DNA of 64,000 nucleotides, taken from the NCBI GenBank assembly GCA_028289585.1, contig JANQPI010000020.1, forward strand, positions 160,039-224,038, read 5' to 3'. The DNA is from Candidatus Zixiibacteriota bacterium. Its GTDB lineage: Bacteria > Zixibacteria > MSB-5A5 > GN15 > FEB-12. Both the position numbers and the translations under genes were made by a program. Shown here piece after piece: positions 27,179-36,609 of this stretch (position 1 is its first letter; the number at the start of each line of letters is the position of its first letter). The notes under the pieces were generated by a model. The model had not been told where the DNA came from, made no database searches, and was given only the letters and a program-made list of their open reading frames with translations.

Positions 27179-28515
27179 CGGTCGCCGACCTGCCGTCTGA
27201 GAATCATGCTCGCGGGGCGCGCATGCACGCGCTCATCACCGAACTCTACCCGATCTGCCGCTCGATTACCGGCGACGGACTCCGCCGCACGCTCAATCGA
27301 ATCGGCCAGGAAATCGAACTTCAGCGGACACAGATTCCGTCCGGAACACCGGTACTTGACTGGACCATTCCAGATGAGTGGAACATTGAATCGGCCCAAC
27401 TACGGGACACGTCCGGGCAGGTCGTTGTCGATTTTGCAGACCATTCACTCCACGTTCTCAACTACTCGGAGCCATGGTCGGGGACAATCAGCCGCAGTGA
27501 ACTCGACGATCATCTCTTCTCGCTCCCCGATCAACCCTATGCGATTCCCTACCGGACGTCCTACTATCAACGACAGTGGGGATTCTGCCTGTCGCATGCG
27601 ACCCGGTTGTCGCTGGCCGACGATCATTACGAAGTCGACCTTCGGAGCCGCTTAGAACCGGGTCACCTCGATTACGGCGAATGCATCGTACCGGGCAGCA
27701 CAACCGACGAAATCCTTTTTTCGATCCACTGCTGCCATCCGTCGCTGGCTAACGACAACCTGTCCGGCATCTCTGTCGCTATTGAACTGGCCAAGCTGAT
27801 CGCCGATCGATCATCGCGGCGCTACACCTATCGCTTCATCTTTGCGCCGGGTACCATCGGGGCAATCGCCTGGCTCGATCAGAATCGCGAAACGCTCGGC
27901 CGCATTAAGGCCGGCCTGGTACTGACAAATCTTGGCGATGAGGGACCGTTCCACTACAAGCTGGCCCGAACCGGACCAACGATCATCGACCGCGCTGTCG
28001 GCGAAGTGTTGCGCGATGTTGACGGCGAGGGAGAGTACGAGATCCGTCCGTATCAGCCCTACGGTTACGATGAACGCCAATACTGCTCGCCCGGCTTCGA
28101 TCTGCCGGTCGGCCGCTTTACCCGAACGCCCTGGGGAGAATACCCCGAGTATCATACGTCGGGTGACAACCTTTCCCTCGTCCGGCCGGAGCGACTCGCC
28201 GACTCGGTCGACCGTCTGGCGCAGATTGTCGATGCGCTGGAGCAAAATCGCCGGTATATCAATCGGGAACCGTACGGAGAACCCCAACTGGGACGGCGTG
28301 GGCTCTACGAACCGGTGGGTGGGCAGCCCCTCGCACCGGAAGACCGGATGGCGATGCTCTGGGTACTCGATCGTTCCGATGGCGCGACTGACCTGCTTGA
28401 GATCGCCGATCAGGCCGATCTCCCGTTCGCAGCGATCGCCGCTGCGGCCTCGCGATTGGAAGCCGCAGAATTGCTCGGCCCCGCCGATACTGAGGACAAA
28501 GGGAATTCCGACTAG
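27175..28515 (+). CDS. DUF4910 (M28-like) protein with C-terminal winged-helix domain
   Basis: 446 residues. The DUF4910 domain shows RSITGDGLRRTL near the N-terminus, then a zinc-peptidase-like set of ligands: IHCCHPSLANDNLSG, PGTIGAIAWL, and YHTSGDN near the C-terminus. The last 80 residues (MLWVLDRSDGATDLLEIADQ...) resemble the helix-turn-helix often appended to this family. The fold is that of M28 aminopeptidases, but the family is found in sugar-biosynthesis clusters and its reaction is unknown. Coupled to the RmlC-like gene by an ATGA overlap. Confidence 0.82.
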   Translation: MTVADLPSENHARGARMHALITELYPICRSITGDGLRRTLNRIGQEIELQRTQIPSGTPVLDWTIPDEWNIESAQLRDTSGQVVVDFADHSLHVLNYSEPWSGTISRSELDDHLFSLPDQPYAIPYRTSYYQRQWGFCLSHATRLSLADDHYEVDLRSRLEPGHLDYGECIVPGSTTDEILFSIHCCHPSLANDNLSGISVAIELAKLIADRSSRRYTYRFIFAPGTIGAIAWLDQNRETLGRIKAGLVLTNLGDEGPFHYKLARTGPTIIDRAVGEVLRDVDGEGEYEIRPYQPYGYDERQYCSPGFDLPVGRFTRTPWGEYPEYHTSGDNLSLVRPERLADSVDRLAQIVDALEQNRRYINREPYGEPQLGRRGLYEPVGGQPLAPEDRMAMLWVLDRSDGATDLLEIADQADLPFAAIAAAASRLEAAELLGPADTEDKGNSD

Positions 28516-28523
28516 TCCGAGGT

Positions 28524-28552
28524 TTGGCGTTGCGGAGATCCGAGTGTATCGT
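28524..28552 (+). promoter_or_regulatory. Possible internal promoter before the class III aminotransferase
   Basis: TTGGCG (28524-28529) and TATCGT (28547-28552) are separated by 17 bases, each matching four of six consensus positions. It sits in one of the few non-overlapping gaps of the operon, 37 bases before the next start. Confidence 0.3.
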
Positions 28553-28588
28553 AAGCGCATGCAAGCAGCCGGGGCTATGGTTCTGTAA

Positions 28589-29929
28589 ATGGTAGACCGA
28601 ATCGATACGAGCAATCCGCCAACGGTCCTCCCCGAGGCGGTCCTCTACAATGAGCGCCTGCAAGCAGTCATACCGGGCGGGGCCCACACGTACGCCAAAG
28701 GCCCCGATCAATGGCCCGAATCGCTCGCCCCGGTTATTGAGCGCGGTTCCGGGTGTCACGTCTGGGATGTCGATGGCCGCGAGTATATCGAATACGGTAT
28801 GGGCTTGCGGGCTGTGGCGCTCGGCCATGCCTGGCCGTCGATTGTCGACGCTGTTTCGCGCGCGGTCGCCAATGGGCTCAACTTCGTGAGACCGGCAAAA
28901 CTCGAACTGACTGCGGCAGAACGATTCCTCGGACTCTTTCCGCATTTCGATATGGTGAAGTTCACCAAAAATGGATCCGACGCGACCACGGCGGCCGTCA
29001 AACTGGCTCGCGCCGTAACCGGTCGTGACACCATCGCCTTCTGCCGCGATCACCCGTTCTTCTCGGTGGATGATTGGTTCATCGGGGCGAAACCGATGCC
29101 GGCCGGAATCCCACAAGCGATCCGGGAGCTGACAGTCACGTTTCCCTACAACGATCTGGAGTCACTCGAACAGCTCTTCGTGAACCACCCCAACAAGATC
29201 GCGGCGATCATGCTTGAAGCGGAGACGATGCTGACCCCCGAACCGGGATACCTCCAGGCTGCGATCGACTGTGCCCACCGCCACGGGGCACTCTTCATTC
29301 TCGACGAGATGATCACCGGCTTTCGGTGGCACGAGCGCGGCGCCCAATACCGACATAACATCGTTCCTGATCTGGCCACGTTTGGGAAAGCGATAGGGAA
29401 CGGTGTGCCGATCTCGGCACTCGTGGGCAAGCGGGAGTTCATGGAACGAGGTGGACTCCGGCATGATCACGAACGCGTTTTCCTCCTCTCGACAACGCAT
29501 GGTGCGGAATCGATTGGTCTCGCGGCGTTGTTGGCGGTGATCGACGACTACGAACAACTCGATGTCTGCTCTCACCTCGTCACACAAGGCCAGAAATTGG
29601 CAGCGGCCGTGACCGAGGTCGCAGCCGACCGTGGCATCGGCGAACACTTTGGTGTTGCCGGCCATCCCTCCAATTTGATTTTCTTCACGCGGGACCAGGA
29701 TCGCCAACCGTCACAACCGTTCCGAACACTGTTCATGCAGGAAATGGTCTCGCGTGGTGTTCTGGCTCCGTCGTTTGTCATCAGCTACAGCCATAGCGAT
29801 GAGGATATCACGCGAACGGTCGAAGCCGTAACGGCAGCACTCACCGTCTATGAACGAGCCCTCAACGACGGCGTAGAATCCTACTTACGAGGTCGTCCGG
29901 TACAACCGGTCATGCGACCGCGGGCGTAA
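28589..29929 (+). CDS. Class III PLP aminotransferase, glutamate-1-semialdehyde-aminomutase-like
   Basis: 446 residues, fold type I PLP enzyme. IPGGAHTYAKGPDQWP opens the domain, and KFTKNGSDATTAAVKLARA forms the PLP-phosphate and substrate region. ILDEMITGFRWH carries the PLP-binding Asp, and the Schiff-base Lys is in TFGKAIGNG. It is unlikely to be the haem-pathway HemL, because it lies in a sugar module and lacks HemL neighbours. It more likely transfers an amino group to a keto sugar or side chain. No clear ribosome site before ATG 28589; a possible promoter lies just upstream. Confidence 0.86.
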   Translation: MVDRIDTSNPPTVLPEAVLYNERLQAVIPGGAHTYAKGPDQWPESLAPVIERGSGCHVWDVDGREYIEYGMGLRAVALGHAWPSIVDAVSRAVANGLNFVRPAKLELTAAERFLGLFPHFDMVKFTKNGSDATTAAVKLARAVTGRDTIAFCRDHPFFSVDDWFIGAKPMPAGIPQAIRELTVTFPYNDLESLEQLFVNHPNKIAAIMLEAETMLTPEPGYLQAAIDCAHRHGALFILDEMITGFRWHERGAQYRHNIVPDLATFGKAIGNGVPISALVGKREFMERGGLRHDHERVFLLSTTHGAESIGLAALLAVIDDYEQLDVCSHLVTQGQKLAAAVTEVAADRGIGEHFGVAGHPSNLIFFTRDQDRQPSQPFRTLFMQEMVSRGVLAPSFVISYSHSDEDITRTVEAVTAALTVYERALNDGVESYLRGRPVQPVMRPRA

Positions 29930-29949
29930 CGAATCAGGAGGCACGGGGA

Positions 29950-30738
29950 ATGAAAGTAGTACTTTTCTGCGGTGGGCTCGGCACACGACTGCGGGAATAT
30001 TCGGACACGATTCCGAAGCCGATGGTGCCGATCGGGACACGCCCCATCCTGTGGCACGTCATGAAGTACTACTCATACTTCGGCCACACCGAGTTCATCC
30101 TTTGCCTTGGCTACAAAGGCGACATGATCAAAGAGTACTTCCTCAATTACGACGAGTGCCTGTCGAATAACTTTGTTCTCCACGGCGCCGATCGACGCAT
30201 CGAGCTGTACAGCTCTGACATCGAGGACTGGAAGATCACATTCGTCGATACCGGTTTAAACGCCAATATCGGTCAGCGTCTGGTGATGGTGCGCGACTAC
30301 CTGGGTGATGACGACTTTTTCCTCGCCAACTATGCTGATGGTTTGACCAACGTTGACCTCGTTGCCCAGGTCGATGAGCTGCAACGCCTCGACAAAGTGG
30401 CGTCGTTCCTGTGCATTCAACCCGTTCACTCATTTCATGTCGCGGCGGTTGACGACAACAATCTGGTAACCGCCATGCACCCAATCGGTCGGTCGGGTCT
30501 CTGGATAAACGGTGGCTATTTCGTCCTGAGAAAGGATATCTTCGACTACATTGCGCCGGGCGAGGAACTGGTCATGGAGCCGTTTCAACGGTTGCTGGCC
30601 CAGCAGAAACTGATCGGGCATGTCCATGACGGGTTCTGGGCCTGCATGGATACGTTCAAGGACAAACAGATGTTCGATACGATGCACGCCTCAGGCGATA
30701 TGCCGTGGACGTTCGGCGGGAAGATCAACGGTGCATAG
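29950..30738 (+). CDS. rfbF: Glucose-1-phosphate cytidylyltransferase-like nucleotidyltransferase
   Basis: 262 residues. The sugar nucleotidyltransferase signature GGLGTRLREYSDTIPKPM is present at residues 9-26, with PIGTRPILWHVMKYY and LCLGYKGDMIKEYF following the RfbF pattern. NGGYFVLRKDIFDY and FWACMDTFKDK are also typical of CDP-glucose synthases. AGGAGG lies upstream of ATG 29950. It should make the CDP-sugar that enters this module. No obvious CDP-glucose 4,6-dehydratase (RfbG) or RfbH follows, so the downstream chemistry differs from classical CDP-dideoxyhexose pathways. Confidence 0.88.
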   Translation: MKVVLFCGGLGTRLREYSDTIPKPMVPIGTRPILWHVMKYYSYFGHTEFILCLGYKGDMIKEYFLNYDECLSNNFVLHGADRRIELYSSDIEDWKITFVDTGLNANIGQRLVMVRDYLGDDDFFLANYADGLTNVDLVAQVDELQRLDKVASFLCIQPVHSFHVAAVDDNNLVTAMHPIGRSGLWINGGYFVLRKDIFDYIAPGEELVMEPFQRLLAQQKLIGHVHDGFWACMDTFKDKQMFDTMHASGDMPWTFGGKINGA

Positions 30739-31384
30739 TCTCCGTTTGCCCCGCCCAACTGACCAGCCGCTCCGTGTGCTCTGTCTGGGTGCGCATGCCG
30801 ACGATATCGAGATTGGGTGTGGAGGTACGCTATTGACGCTGCTGGCGGCCCAACCATGCGTGATACGCTGGATCGTCCTGTCGGCCAATGAAACGCGGGC
30901 CAAAGAGGCCCGAGCCGCGGCAACCGTCTGGACTGCCGAAGCGGAAGAGGCGGAAATCGTCATCGAGCACTTCACCGACGGACGATTCCCCGAAGAGCGA
31001 GGCGCCATCAAGGATTACTTTGAAGCACAAAAAACGTTCTCACCCGATCTTGTCTTCACGCACACCCTCCATGACCGTCATCAAGACCATCGCCTTCTCG
31101 CTGAGCTAGCCTGGAACACGTGGCGCAATCACCTGGTCCTGGAATACGAAATCCCGAAATACGAGGGGGATCTCGGCCAACCGACCTGCTTCGTTCCACT
31201 CGCACCCGCCACCGTAGAACGGAAACTCCTGCTGTTGCACGAAAACTTCGCGTCGCAGCGAGGTAAACACTGGTTCGACGCCGAACTCTTTCGTGGATTG
31301 ATGCGCCTTCGGGGCGCCGAATCCGCCGCAGTCGAGGGGTACGCCGAAGCATTTCACGGACGGAAAGTCTGTCTCGAATTCTGA
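30731..31384 (+). CDS. PIG-L/LmbE family deacetylase
   Basis: 217 residues. The zinc-binding motif AHADDIEIGCGG is near the N-terminus and the third ligand motif HTLHDRHQDHR is intact, as in N-acetylglucosaminyl deacetylases of the PIG-L family. GTG 30731 is taken as the start; it lies 8 bases inside the cytidylyltransferase gene and just before the conserved domain. It would remove an acyl group from an aminosugar, consistent with the aminotransferase upstream. Confidence 0.87.
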   Translation: MHSLRLPRPTDQPLRVLCLGAHADDIEIGCGGTLLTLLAAQPCVIRWIVLSANETRAKEARAAATVWTAEAEEAEIVIEHFTDGRFPEERGAIKDYFEAQKTFSPDLVFTHTLHDRHQDHRLLAELAWNTWRNHLVLEYEIPKYEGDLGQPTCFVPLAPATVERKLLLLHENFASQRGKHWFDAELFRGLMRLRGAESAAVEGYAEAFHGRKVCLEF

Positions 31385-31388
31385 GGAC

Positions 31389-32813
31389 ATGCCGATCATG
31401 AAGTCCGTTCTGATCGTTGCCTACGACTTCCCGCCGATGCGCTCCAGCGGCATCTATCGTCCACTGAAGTTCGCTCGTTACCTGCGCGACTTCGGCTGGC
31501 GTCCGGTTATTCTCTCAGTCGCCAACCCCCCGCCCGGCCCCAAAGACGACCGACTCTTGCAGCAATTGCCGTCGGATACACCGATTTATCGAGCGACCAG
31601 CTACGAATTGAAGCGCCTCGAGCGTCGCGTCTTCGATTTTCTTTTTCGCCGTCAGGAATCTCCATCGGCCGGTAAGCCAACTGCCGAGCACGCGAATGAG
31701 GCGTCACAGCAATCAGCGAGGCTGTCTCCTCTGGCCTGGCTCAAACGCGGGCTCCTTTCTCCCTTGAGCCGTTACACGCACGGTGTCCTGTACACCCCGG
31801 ACGACCGTATTGGCTGGTTGCCAATGGCTACGCGCCTCGGCCTTAATGTGATTGAGCGGGAGAAGATCGATGCGATCATCGCGACGTCTCCGCCCGAAAC
31901 GGCTCAGTTAGTCGGCCTCGAATTGGCCAACGAAACCGGCTTACCGTTTCTCTGTGACTTTCGTGATCCCTGGACCGACAACTGGACGCGATCCACGTAT
32001 TCCGAGGAGCGGATGGCTCGGGAACGGCGCCTGGAGGAGGCGGTCCTCCGTCGGGCGGATCGCATTATTGCGGTCGGCCCCGGGATGAGCCGGATGTACG
32101 AAGATTCCTTTCCGTGGGTACCCCGGCACAAGCTCGTCGTCATCGAAAACGGTTACGACGAAAATGACTTCACCGATCTGACCGCTCGTTGGACTGACGA
32201 CGGAACTGATCGACTGAACCTGGTCAATATCGGAACGATCTACGATCCATCGACCTTCACTCCCTTTTTCGATGTCTTTCGTGAACTTATCGCCTCACCG
32301 GACTATCGTGAACGGATCAAACTGACGTTTGTCGGCAATATCGATGCGGCGATTGAAGCCCAGCTACGTGATCCGTCACTTGGCGACACTGTCGAGGTCG
32401 TTGGTTTTGTCCCGCATGCCGAGGCGGCAGTTCGCATGGCAACTGCCGATGCGCTGCTGATGACTTTGCCGACAAGCGGTTCACGCGGGACACAAGATCG
32501 AATTCTGCCGGGTAAACTCTTTGAATACCTTCGTGTCGGGCGACCCGTCCTTTTCTGTGGGTGGCCGGGTGATGCCGCCACGGTTTTAGAAGAAGCCAGG
32601 ACCGGTCGCCTGGTGGTTCCCGAAGATCCGGGAGCAATACGACAGGCGCTAATCGATCTGATTGAGATGAAGCGGAATCGGCAACTCGCGATCCAACCAA
32701 ATCGGGAGGTTATCGCCCGCTTTGATCGGCGGGCTCAAACCGGTCGTCTGGCGAAAGAGCTCGATGCCGTTGATCGTCGTTACCGGGAGCGTCGTCCGGT
32801 CCCGACCGTATAA
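31389..32813 (+). CDS. Glycosyltransferase family 4
   Basis: 474 residues, GT-B fold. LIVAYDFPPMRSSGIYRPLKFARYL opens the acceptor domain; a linker around residues 85-125 is variable; CDFRDPWTDNW is a typical segment of this subgroup. The C-terminal donor domain has NIGTIYD, LTFVGNID and GKLFEYLRVGRPVLF, where the EX7E-type donor site is partly replaced. GAGGAC precedes ATG 31389 and another in-frame ATG is at 31398. It adds one sugar of the repeat unit. Confidence 0.86.
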   Translation: MPIMKSVLIVAYDFPPMRSSGIYRPLKFARYLRDFGWRPVILSVANPPPGPKDDRLLQQLPSDTPIYRATSYELKRLERRVFDFLFRRQESPSAGKPTAEHANEASQQSARLSPLAWLKRGLLSPLSRYTHGVLYTPDDRIGWLPMATRLGLNVIEREKIDAIIATSPPETAQLVGLELANETGLPFLCDFRDPWTDNWTRSTYSEERMARERRLEEAVLRRADRIIAVGPGMSRMYEDSFPWVPRHKLVVIENGYDENDFTDLTARWTDDGTDRLNLVNIGTIYDPSTFTPFFDVFRELIASPDYRERIKLTFVGNIDAAIEAQLRDPSLGDTVEVVGFVPHAEAAVRMATADALLMTLPTSGSRGTQDRILPGKLFEYLRVGRPVLFCGWPGDAATVLEEARTGRLVVPEDPGAIRQALIDLIEMKRNRQLAIQPNREVIARFDRRAQTGRLAKELDAVDRRYRERRPVPTV

Positions 32814-32820
32814 TCACACC

Positions 32821-34332
32821 ATGGATACGCCCGTAACATCATCGCGACAGATTATTACGCCGACTGTCCTGTGGATCATCGGACTCTCTATCGTGTCGGT
32901 GTTGTTCACCGCGGTTGGCCTGGCGATTGATTTCCTCGTTCCGATTGGGGCGATCATCGGTCTGCTTTCGCTGGTCTTCGTTATCCGCCGACCTTTCTTC
33001 GGATTCGTGTTCTACGTCGCGATGGTCTATCTCCGCCCGGCCGATCTGTTTCCCGTCCTCGGCACAGTGCGATTTCAGGCGCTCGTTCTCGTACTGCTGC
33101 TGCTGCTCTGGATCATTGATGCCTTTGTCTTGAATCGGCGTGGCTATCGATTTGATCGAATCGACATCGTCTTCTTTGCCTTCGTTGGCAGTATGGTCGC
33201 TTCACTCTTTACGTCGATCTATCTGTCCGAGTCCGTCGGCTACATCGATGAGTTTATTCGGTTCGCTATCTTCTGGGTCCTTGCCTCGCAGATGATTCGA
33301 ACTGAGCAAAACCTCAAAACGTTCATCTATGTCATTATTGGCTGTCTCACGTTCGTCGCCCTCATTCAGATCTGGACCTATTTCACAATCGGCTTCACCC
33401 GAGCAACCGGACTGGGTGGCTACGGCATTCATATCGGGCCGATTTCTCTCGGTGGGGTACGGGGTCTCGGTGGTTCGTCGATGGGCGTCAACGGCGTCGG
33501 TGGCTATTCAGCCGGTTTTCTGGGCAATGCATCCGAACTCGGACTGGCCATACTCATCTGGCTGCCATTTCTGTACTACTACGCCTCCATTGCGGCTGGT
33601 TCCAAACGCTTCTGGCATCTCGCCGTCTTTGGCATCTACATGATGTCATTGATGGCCTGCGGTGCGCGCGGAGCGTTTCTGGGTGTTGTTGCTGTGTTCG
33701 GCGTCATCTTCTGGCGATCGACTCACAAGGCAGCACTTACACTGATTGGCCTGGTTGGCCTCGCCGTAATCATCCCGGTTATCCCGGATCATTACATCGA
33801 CCGGATCGCGTCGACTGCCGAGTATCAGGAGGACGAGTCCGCCAACATCCGCCTCGATTTGTGGGAAGCCGGGTTGCGGATGGTAATCGATCGTCCGATT
33901 CTCGGCGTGGGTGTGGGGAACTTTTCGATCGCCTACGGATCGACCTATCGCAAAGCGGGTTCGGCCGATCTCTGGTGGGAACCGCACAACTGTTTTGTCC
34001 AGATCGGTGCGGAGCTCGGGTTACTCGGATTGTCACTCTTCGTCACATTGATTGTTATGACGTTCCGGTGGAATCATCGTTCCCGTCAGCGCTTGAAAGC
34101 CCTTGGCCTCAAGAACAGCTGGCTGTGGGTAACGACGGTGGCTATTGATGTTGGTTTAATCGGATACTGCGTCTCCGGCAACTTCATCACCAGCTCATAC
34201 TACCCCCACCTGTATCTGATGGCGTTGATGGCCCGCCTGATCAAGACGATCCTTGATGATCGGGAACAAGAGACGGAGAAAACCACTCTCGAGAACAGTG
34301 CTCAGCCTACCCTGCCGGCAGCGACAACATGA
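32821..34332 (+). CDS. O-antigen ligase/polymerase family membrane protein
   Basis: 503 residues, 11-12 membrane helices. The Wzy/WaaL-type core is seen as GARGAFLGVVAVFGVIF, the large periplasmic loop with RIASTAEYQEDESANIRLDLW, RPILGVGVGNFSIAYG, and WWEPHNCFVQIGAELGLLG with the conserved His. In this operon it is the candidate polymerase for repeat units or a ligase. ATG 32821 lies 7 bases after the previous stop. Its stop overlaps the next start (ATGA). Confidence 0.87.
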   Translation: MDTPVTSSRQIITPTVLWIIGLSIVSVLFTAVGLAIDFLVPIGAIIGLLSLVFVIRRPFFGFVFYVAMVYLRPADLFPVLGTVRFQALVLVLLLLLWIIDAFVLNRRGYRFDRIDIVFFAFVGSMVASLFTSIYLSESVGYIDEFIRFAIFWVLASQMIRTEQNLKTFIYVIIGCLTFVALIQIWTYFTIGFTRATGLGGYGIHIGPISLGGVRGLGGSSMGVNGVGGYSAGFLGNASELGLAILIWLPFLYYYASIAAGSKRFWHLAVFGIYMMSLMACGARGAFLGVVAVFGVIFWRSTHKAALTLIGLVGLAVIIPVIPDHYIDRIASTAEYQEDESANIRLDLWEAGLRMVIDRPILGVGVGNFSIAYGSTYRKAGSADLWWEPHNCFVQIGAELGLLGLSLFVTLIVMTFRWNHRSRQRLKALGLKNSWLWVTTVAIDVGLIGYCVSGNFITSSYYPHLYLMALMARLIKTILDDREQETEKTTLENSAQPTLPAATT

Positions 34333-35384
34333 CAACCACGATTGACCCGACAACACCCGTGACCGTCGTCGAGGCATCCAATGCTACCGCGTGGGATCGC
34401 TGGGTCGAAGCCCACGAACGGGCCACACTCTATCACCGCTGGGGCTGGGCCGATGTCCTCGGCAACGCCCTTGGTCATCGAACGTACCGGCTGGCAGCAA
34501 TGGTCGATGAAACGTTTGTCGGAATCCTGCCACTGACGTTGGTAACGCATCCCCTGCTGGGCCGCTCGCTGGCGTCGATGCCGTTTCTCAACTACGGTGG
34601 TATCGTATCGGACAACGCCACGGCCACGGCCGCTCTGTACGAACATGCCATCGCGCTGGCCCAAGAACTTCGGGCCGCCCATCTCGAATTTCGATACACA
34701 CATGCGCCGAGCGGAGATTATCCGATCAAGACCGAGAAGGCGACATACCGATTGCCGTTGATGGCTACCGACGATGAAACGTTTGCTCGCTTTCGTAAGG
34801 CGACGCGGAATCGAATACGGAAGACGGCCGACTACAACCTCCGCCTGGAACGCGGCAACGACACCGCGATGCTCAATGATTTCTATCGCGGGTTTGGTGT
34901 CGCGATGAAGGAGCATGGTACGCCTGTGCTGCCAAAACAGTTTTTCGCGGAGCTTATCGATGTGTTCGGCGATGCTGTTCGACTCTATGTCGGGTATAGC
35001 GACGCACAGGTCGCCGGGGTCAAATGTACGATTACCTGGCGAGATACGATGTACCAGATCTGGGGGGGCTATCCGAATGCGCACAAGAAGGAACTCGCCA
35101 ATTATCTGCTCTCATGGGAAGCGACTCGTGACGCCATTGCCGATCGTCTCCAGTTCTGCGACTTCGGACGATCGACAATCGGTTCTGGCCCCGCCTCATT
35201 CAAACGCCACTTTGGGTGTGACGAGGAACCGATGTACTGGGAGTATCCTTATCTTGCCTCAGGCGAACTACCGGCGATCGGTGCGGCCAACACGAAGCTC
35301 GCCACAGCTGTCAAAATCTGGCGAAGGCTACCCTTGACCCTGACCAATACCATCGGTCCCTGGCTGTCGCGAGGGTTGCCGTAG
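34329..35384 (+). CDS. FemAB/BioF2-like GNAT-fold acyltransferase (second copy)
   Basis: 351 residues, same superfamily as the protein at 18233-19282 but clearly diverged. WDRWVEAHERATLYHRWGWADVL, the FRKATRNRIRKTADYNLRLERG segment, a YVGYSDAQVAGVKCTI strand, and IWGGYPNAHKKELANYLLSWEA-type helix are FemAB features, with DFGRSTIGSGPASFKRHFG near the end. Relatives include polysaccharide-locus FemAB proteins. It may transfer an amino-acid or acyl group to the glycan. Coupled to the polymerase gene by ATGA. Confidence 0.8.
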   Translation: MTTTIDPTTPVTVVEASNATAWDRWVEAHERATLYHRWGWADVLGNALGHRTYRLAAMVDETFVGILPLTLVTHPLLGRSLASMPFLNYGGIVSDNATATAALYEHAIALAQELRAAHLEFRYTHAPSGDYPIKTEKATYRLPLMATDDETFARFRKATRNRIRKTADYNLRLERGNDTAMLNDFYRGFGVAMKEHGTPVLPKQFFAELIDVFGDAVRLYVGYSDAQVAGVKCTITWRDTMYQIWGGYPNAHKKELANYLLSWEATRDAIADRLQFCDFGRSTIGSGPASFKRHFGCDEEPMYWEYPYLASGELPAIGAANTKLATAVKIWRRLPLTLTNTIGPWLSRGLP

Positions 35385-35388
35385 CGAT

Positions 35389-36609
35389 ATGGCTCGCGTC
35401 CTCGCACCGGCCGGTACGCCGGTACGCTTTGTCGATCTCTGGTCGATGGTGCCCGGTCTTGTTTTCAACCGGGCCGTAGAGGAACGACTTGAACAGGCGA
35501 TCAGCTCGGGTGGACTGGGGAAAACAGCGATCGCGTTTAACTCTGGCCGCACCGGTCTGTTAGCTATTTTGTCATCACTCGCCATCGACCGACCCCACGC
35601 CACGGAGGTTATCGCTCCGGCGTATACCTGTTTCTCCGTCGCCGCAGCGATTCGTCGCGCCGGATTGCGTCTGCGGGCAGTCGATCTCGCTACCGATTCG
35701 TTCCGCTTCGACAAAGCATCACTGGAACGTGCCCTCTCGACCACCACGCTCGCCGTGATCGCGGTCGCGCCGTTTGGCCTGGCGCTCGATCACGACTGGG
35801 TCGTGGAGCTGGCCAACCAGCACAGCATACCGGTCATTGAGGATGCCGCCCAGTCGATCGGGACAACCGTAGACGGCGAGCGGCTTGGAACACGAACGCG
35901 AATCGGCCTGTATTCCTTTTCCAAAGGCAAGCCGATCACCGGCACGCGCGGCGGTGTGGTCGTTACTGATGATCATAACCTGGCTGAGAAGATTTCGGGG
36001 TGGCGCGATCACCATGCATCTCGGCGCGGTGGGGGGTTGCGAGCAATTGTCGATGCCAAGGCAATGTGGCTGCTGCTGGCACCATCACGCTACGGCCTCC
36101 TCCGCTATCTCCCCGGCGTACGTCTTGGCGAAACAGTATACAATCCCGAGTTCGCAACTGCCCGGATTCCGGGCGCGGCGGCGGCTCTCATCGTTCGCAT
36201 GCTGTCACGCTTGGATCGTCTCACGACAGACCGTGCCGAAATCGGCAACGAACTGCGAGCCGCCCTGACGGAACTGCCACTGACGCCACTAACTGGCGAT
36301 CATCCTGACGACGATCGCTATCTTCGACTTCCTGTTCTGGCCAGGAACGAAAACGATCGGGAACGTATTGTCACAAATCTGGCACATCTAGGCGCTAGTC
36401 GAATGTATGGACAAGCACTGATCGCTATCGAGGATCACCAACTCTTTGTTGATGACCAGCAATCGTGTCCGAACGCGGAGTCGCTGGCCGCACGATTGTT
36501 TACACTGCCGACGCATCCGCTGGTCACCGCCCACGATCGGCAGACTATCGTTCGTGGGCTTAGTGACCTGACTTCGGAAACGACCGAATCAACCGTTTCG
36601 ATATCATGA
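35389..36609 (+). CDS. DegT/DnrJ/EryC1 family PLP aminotransferase
   Basis: 406 residues. FNSGRTGLLAIL and VIAPAYTCFSV are the PLP-phosphate side, VIEDAAQSIGTTV carries the PLP-binding Asp, and the Schiff-base Lys is in LYSFSKGKPITGTRGG. Enzymes of this family aminate keto sugars such as 4-keto-6-deoxyhexoses, giving a second amino-sugar activity in the operon besides the class III enzyme. The end overlaps the next glycosyltransferase start by four bases (ATGA). Confidence 0.86.
   Translation: MARVLAPAGTPVRFVDLWSMVPGLVFNRAVEERLEQAISSGGLGKTAIAFNSGRTGLLAILSSLAIDRPHATEVIAPAYTCFSVAAAIRRAGLRLRAVDLATDSFRFDKASLERALSTTTLAVIAVAPFGLALDHDWVVELANQHSIPVIEDAAQSIGTTVDGERLGTRTRIGLYSFSKGKPITGTRGGVVVTDDHNLAEKISGWRDHHASRRGGGLRAIVDAKAMWLLLAPSRYGLLRYLPGVRLGETVYNPEFATARIPGAAAALIVRMLSRLDRLTTDRAEIGNELRAALTELPLTPLTGDHPDDDRYLRLPVLARNENDRERIVTNLAHLGASRMYGQALIAIEDHQLFVDDQQSCPNAESLAARLFTLPTHPLVTAHDRQTIVRGLSDLTSETTESTVSIS

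Noticed and set aside
28259..29116. 285-codon minus-strand frame over two genes
   Set aside because: Opposes the DUF4910 and aminotransferase genes, both with catalytic motifs.
28589..29929. HemL (glutamate-1-semialdehyde aminomutase) of tetrapyrrole synthesis
   Set aside because: Placed inside a nucleotide-sugar operon and only generally HemL-like; a sugar-related role is more consistent.
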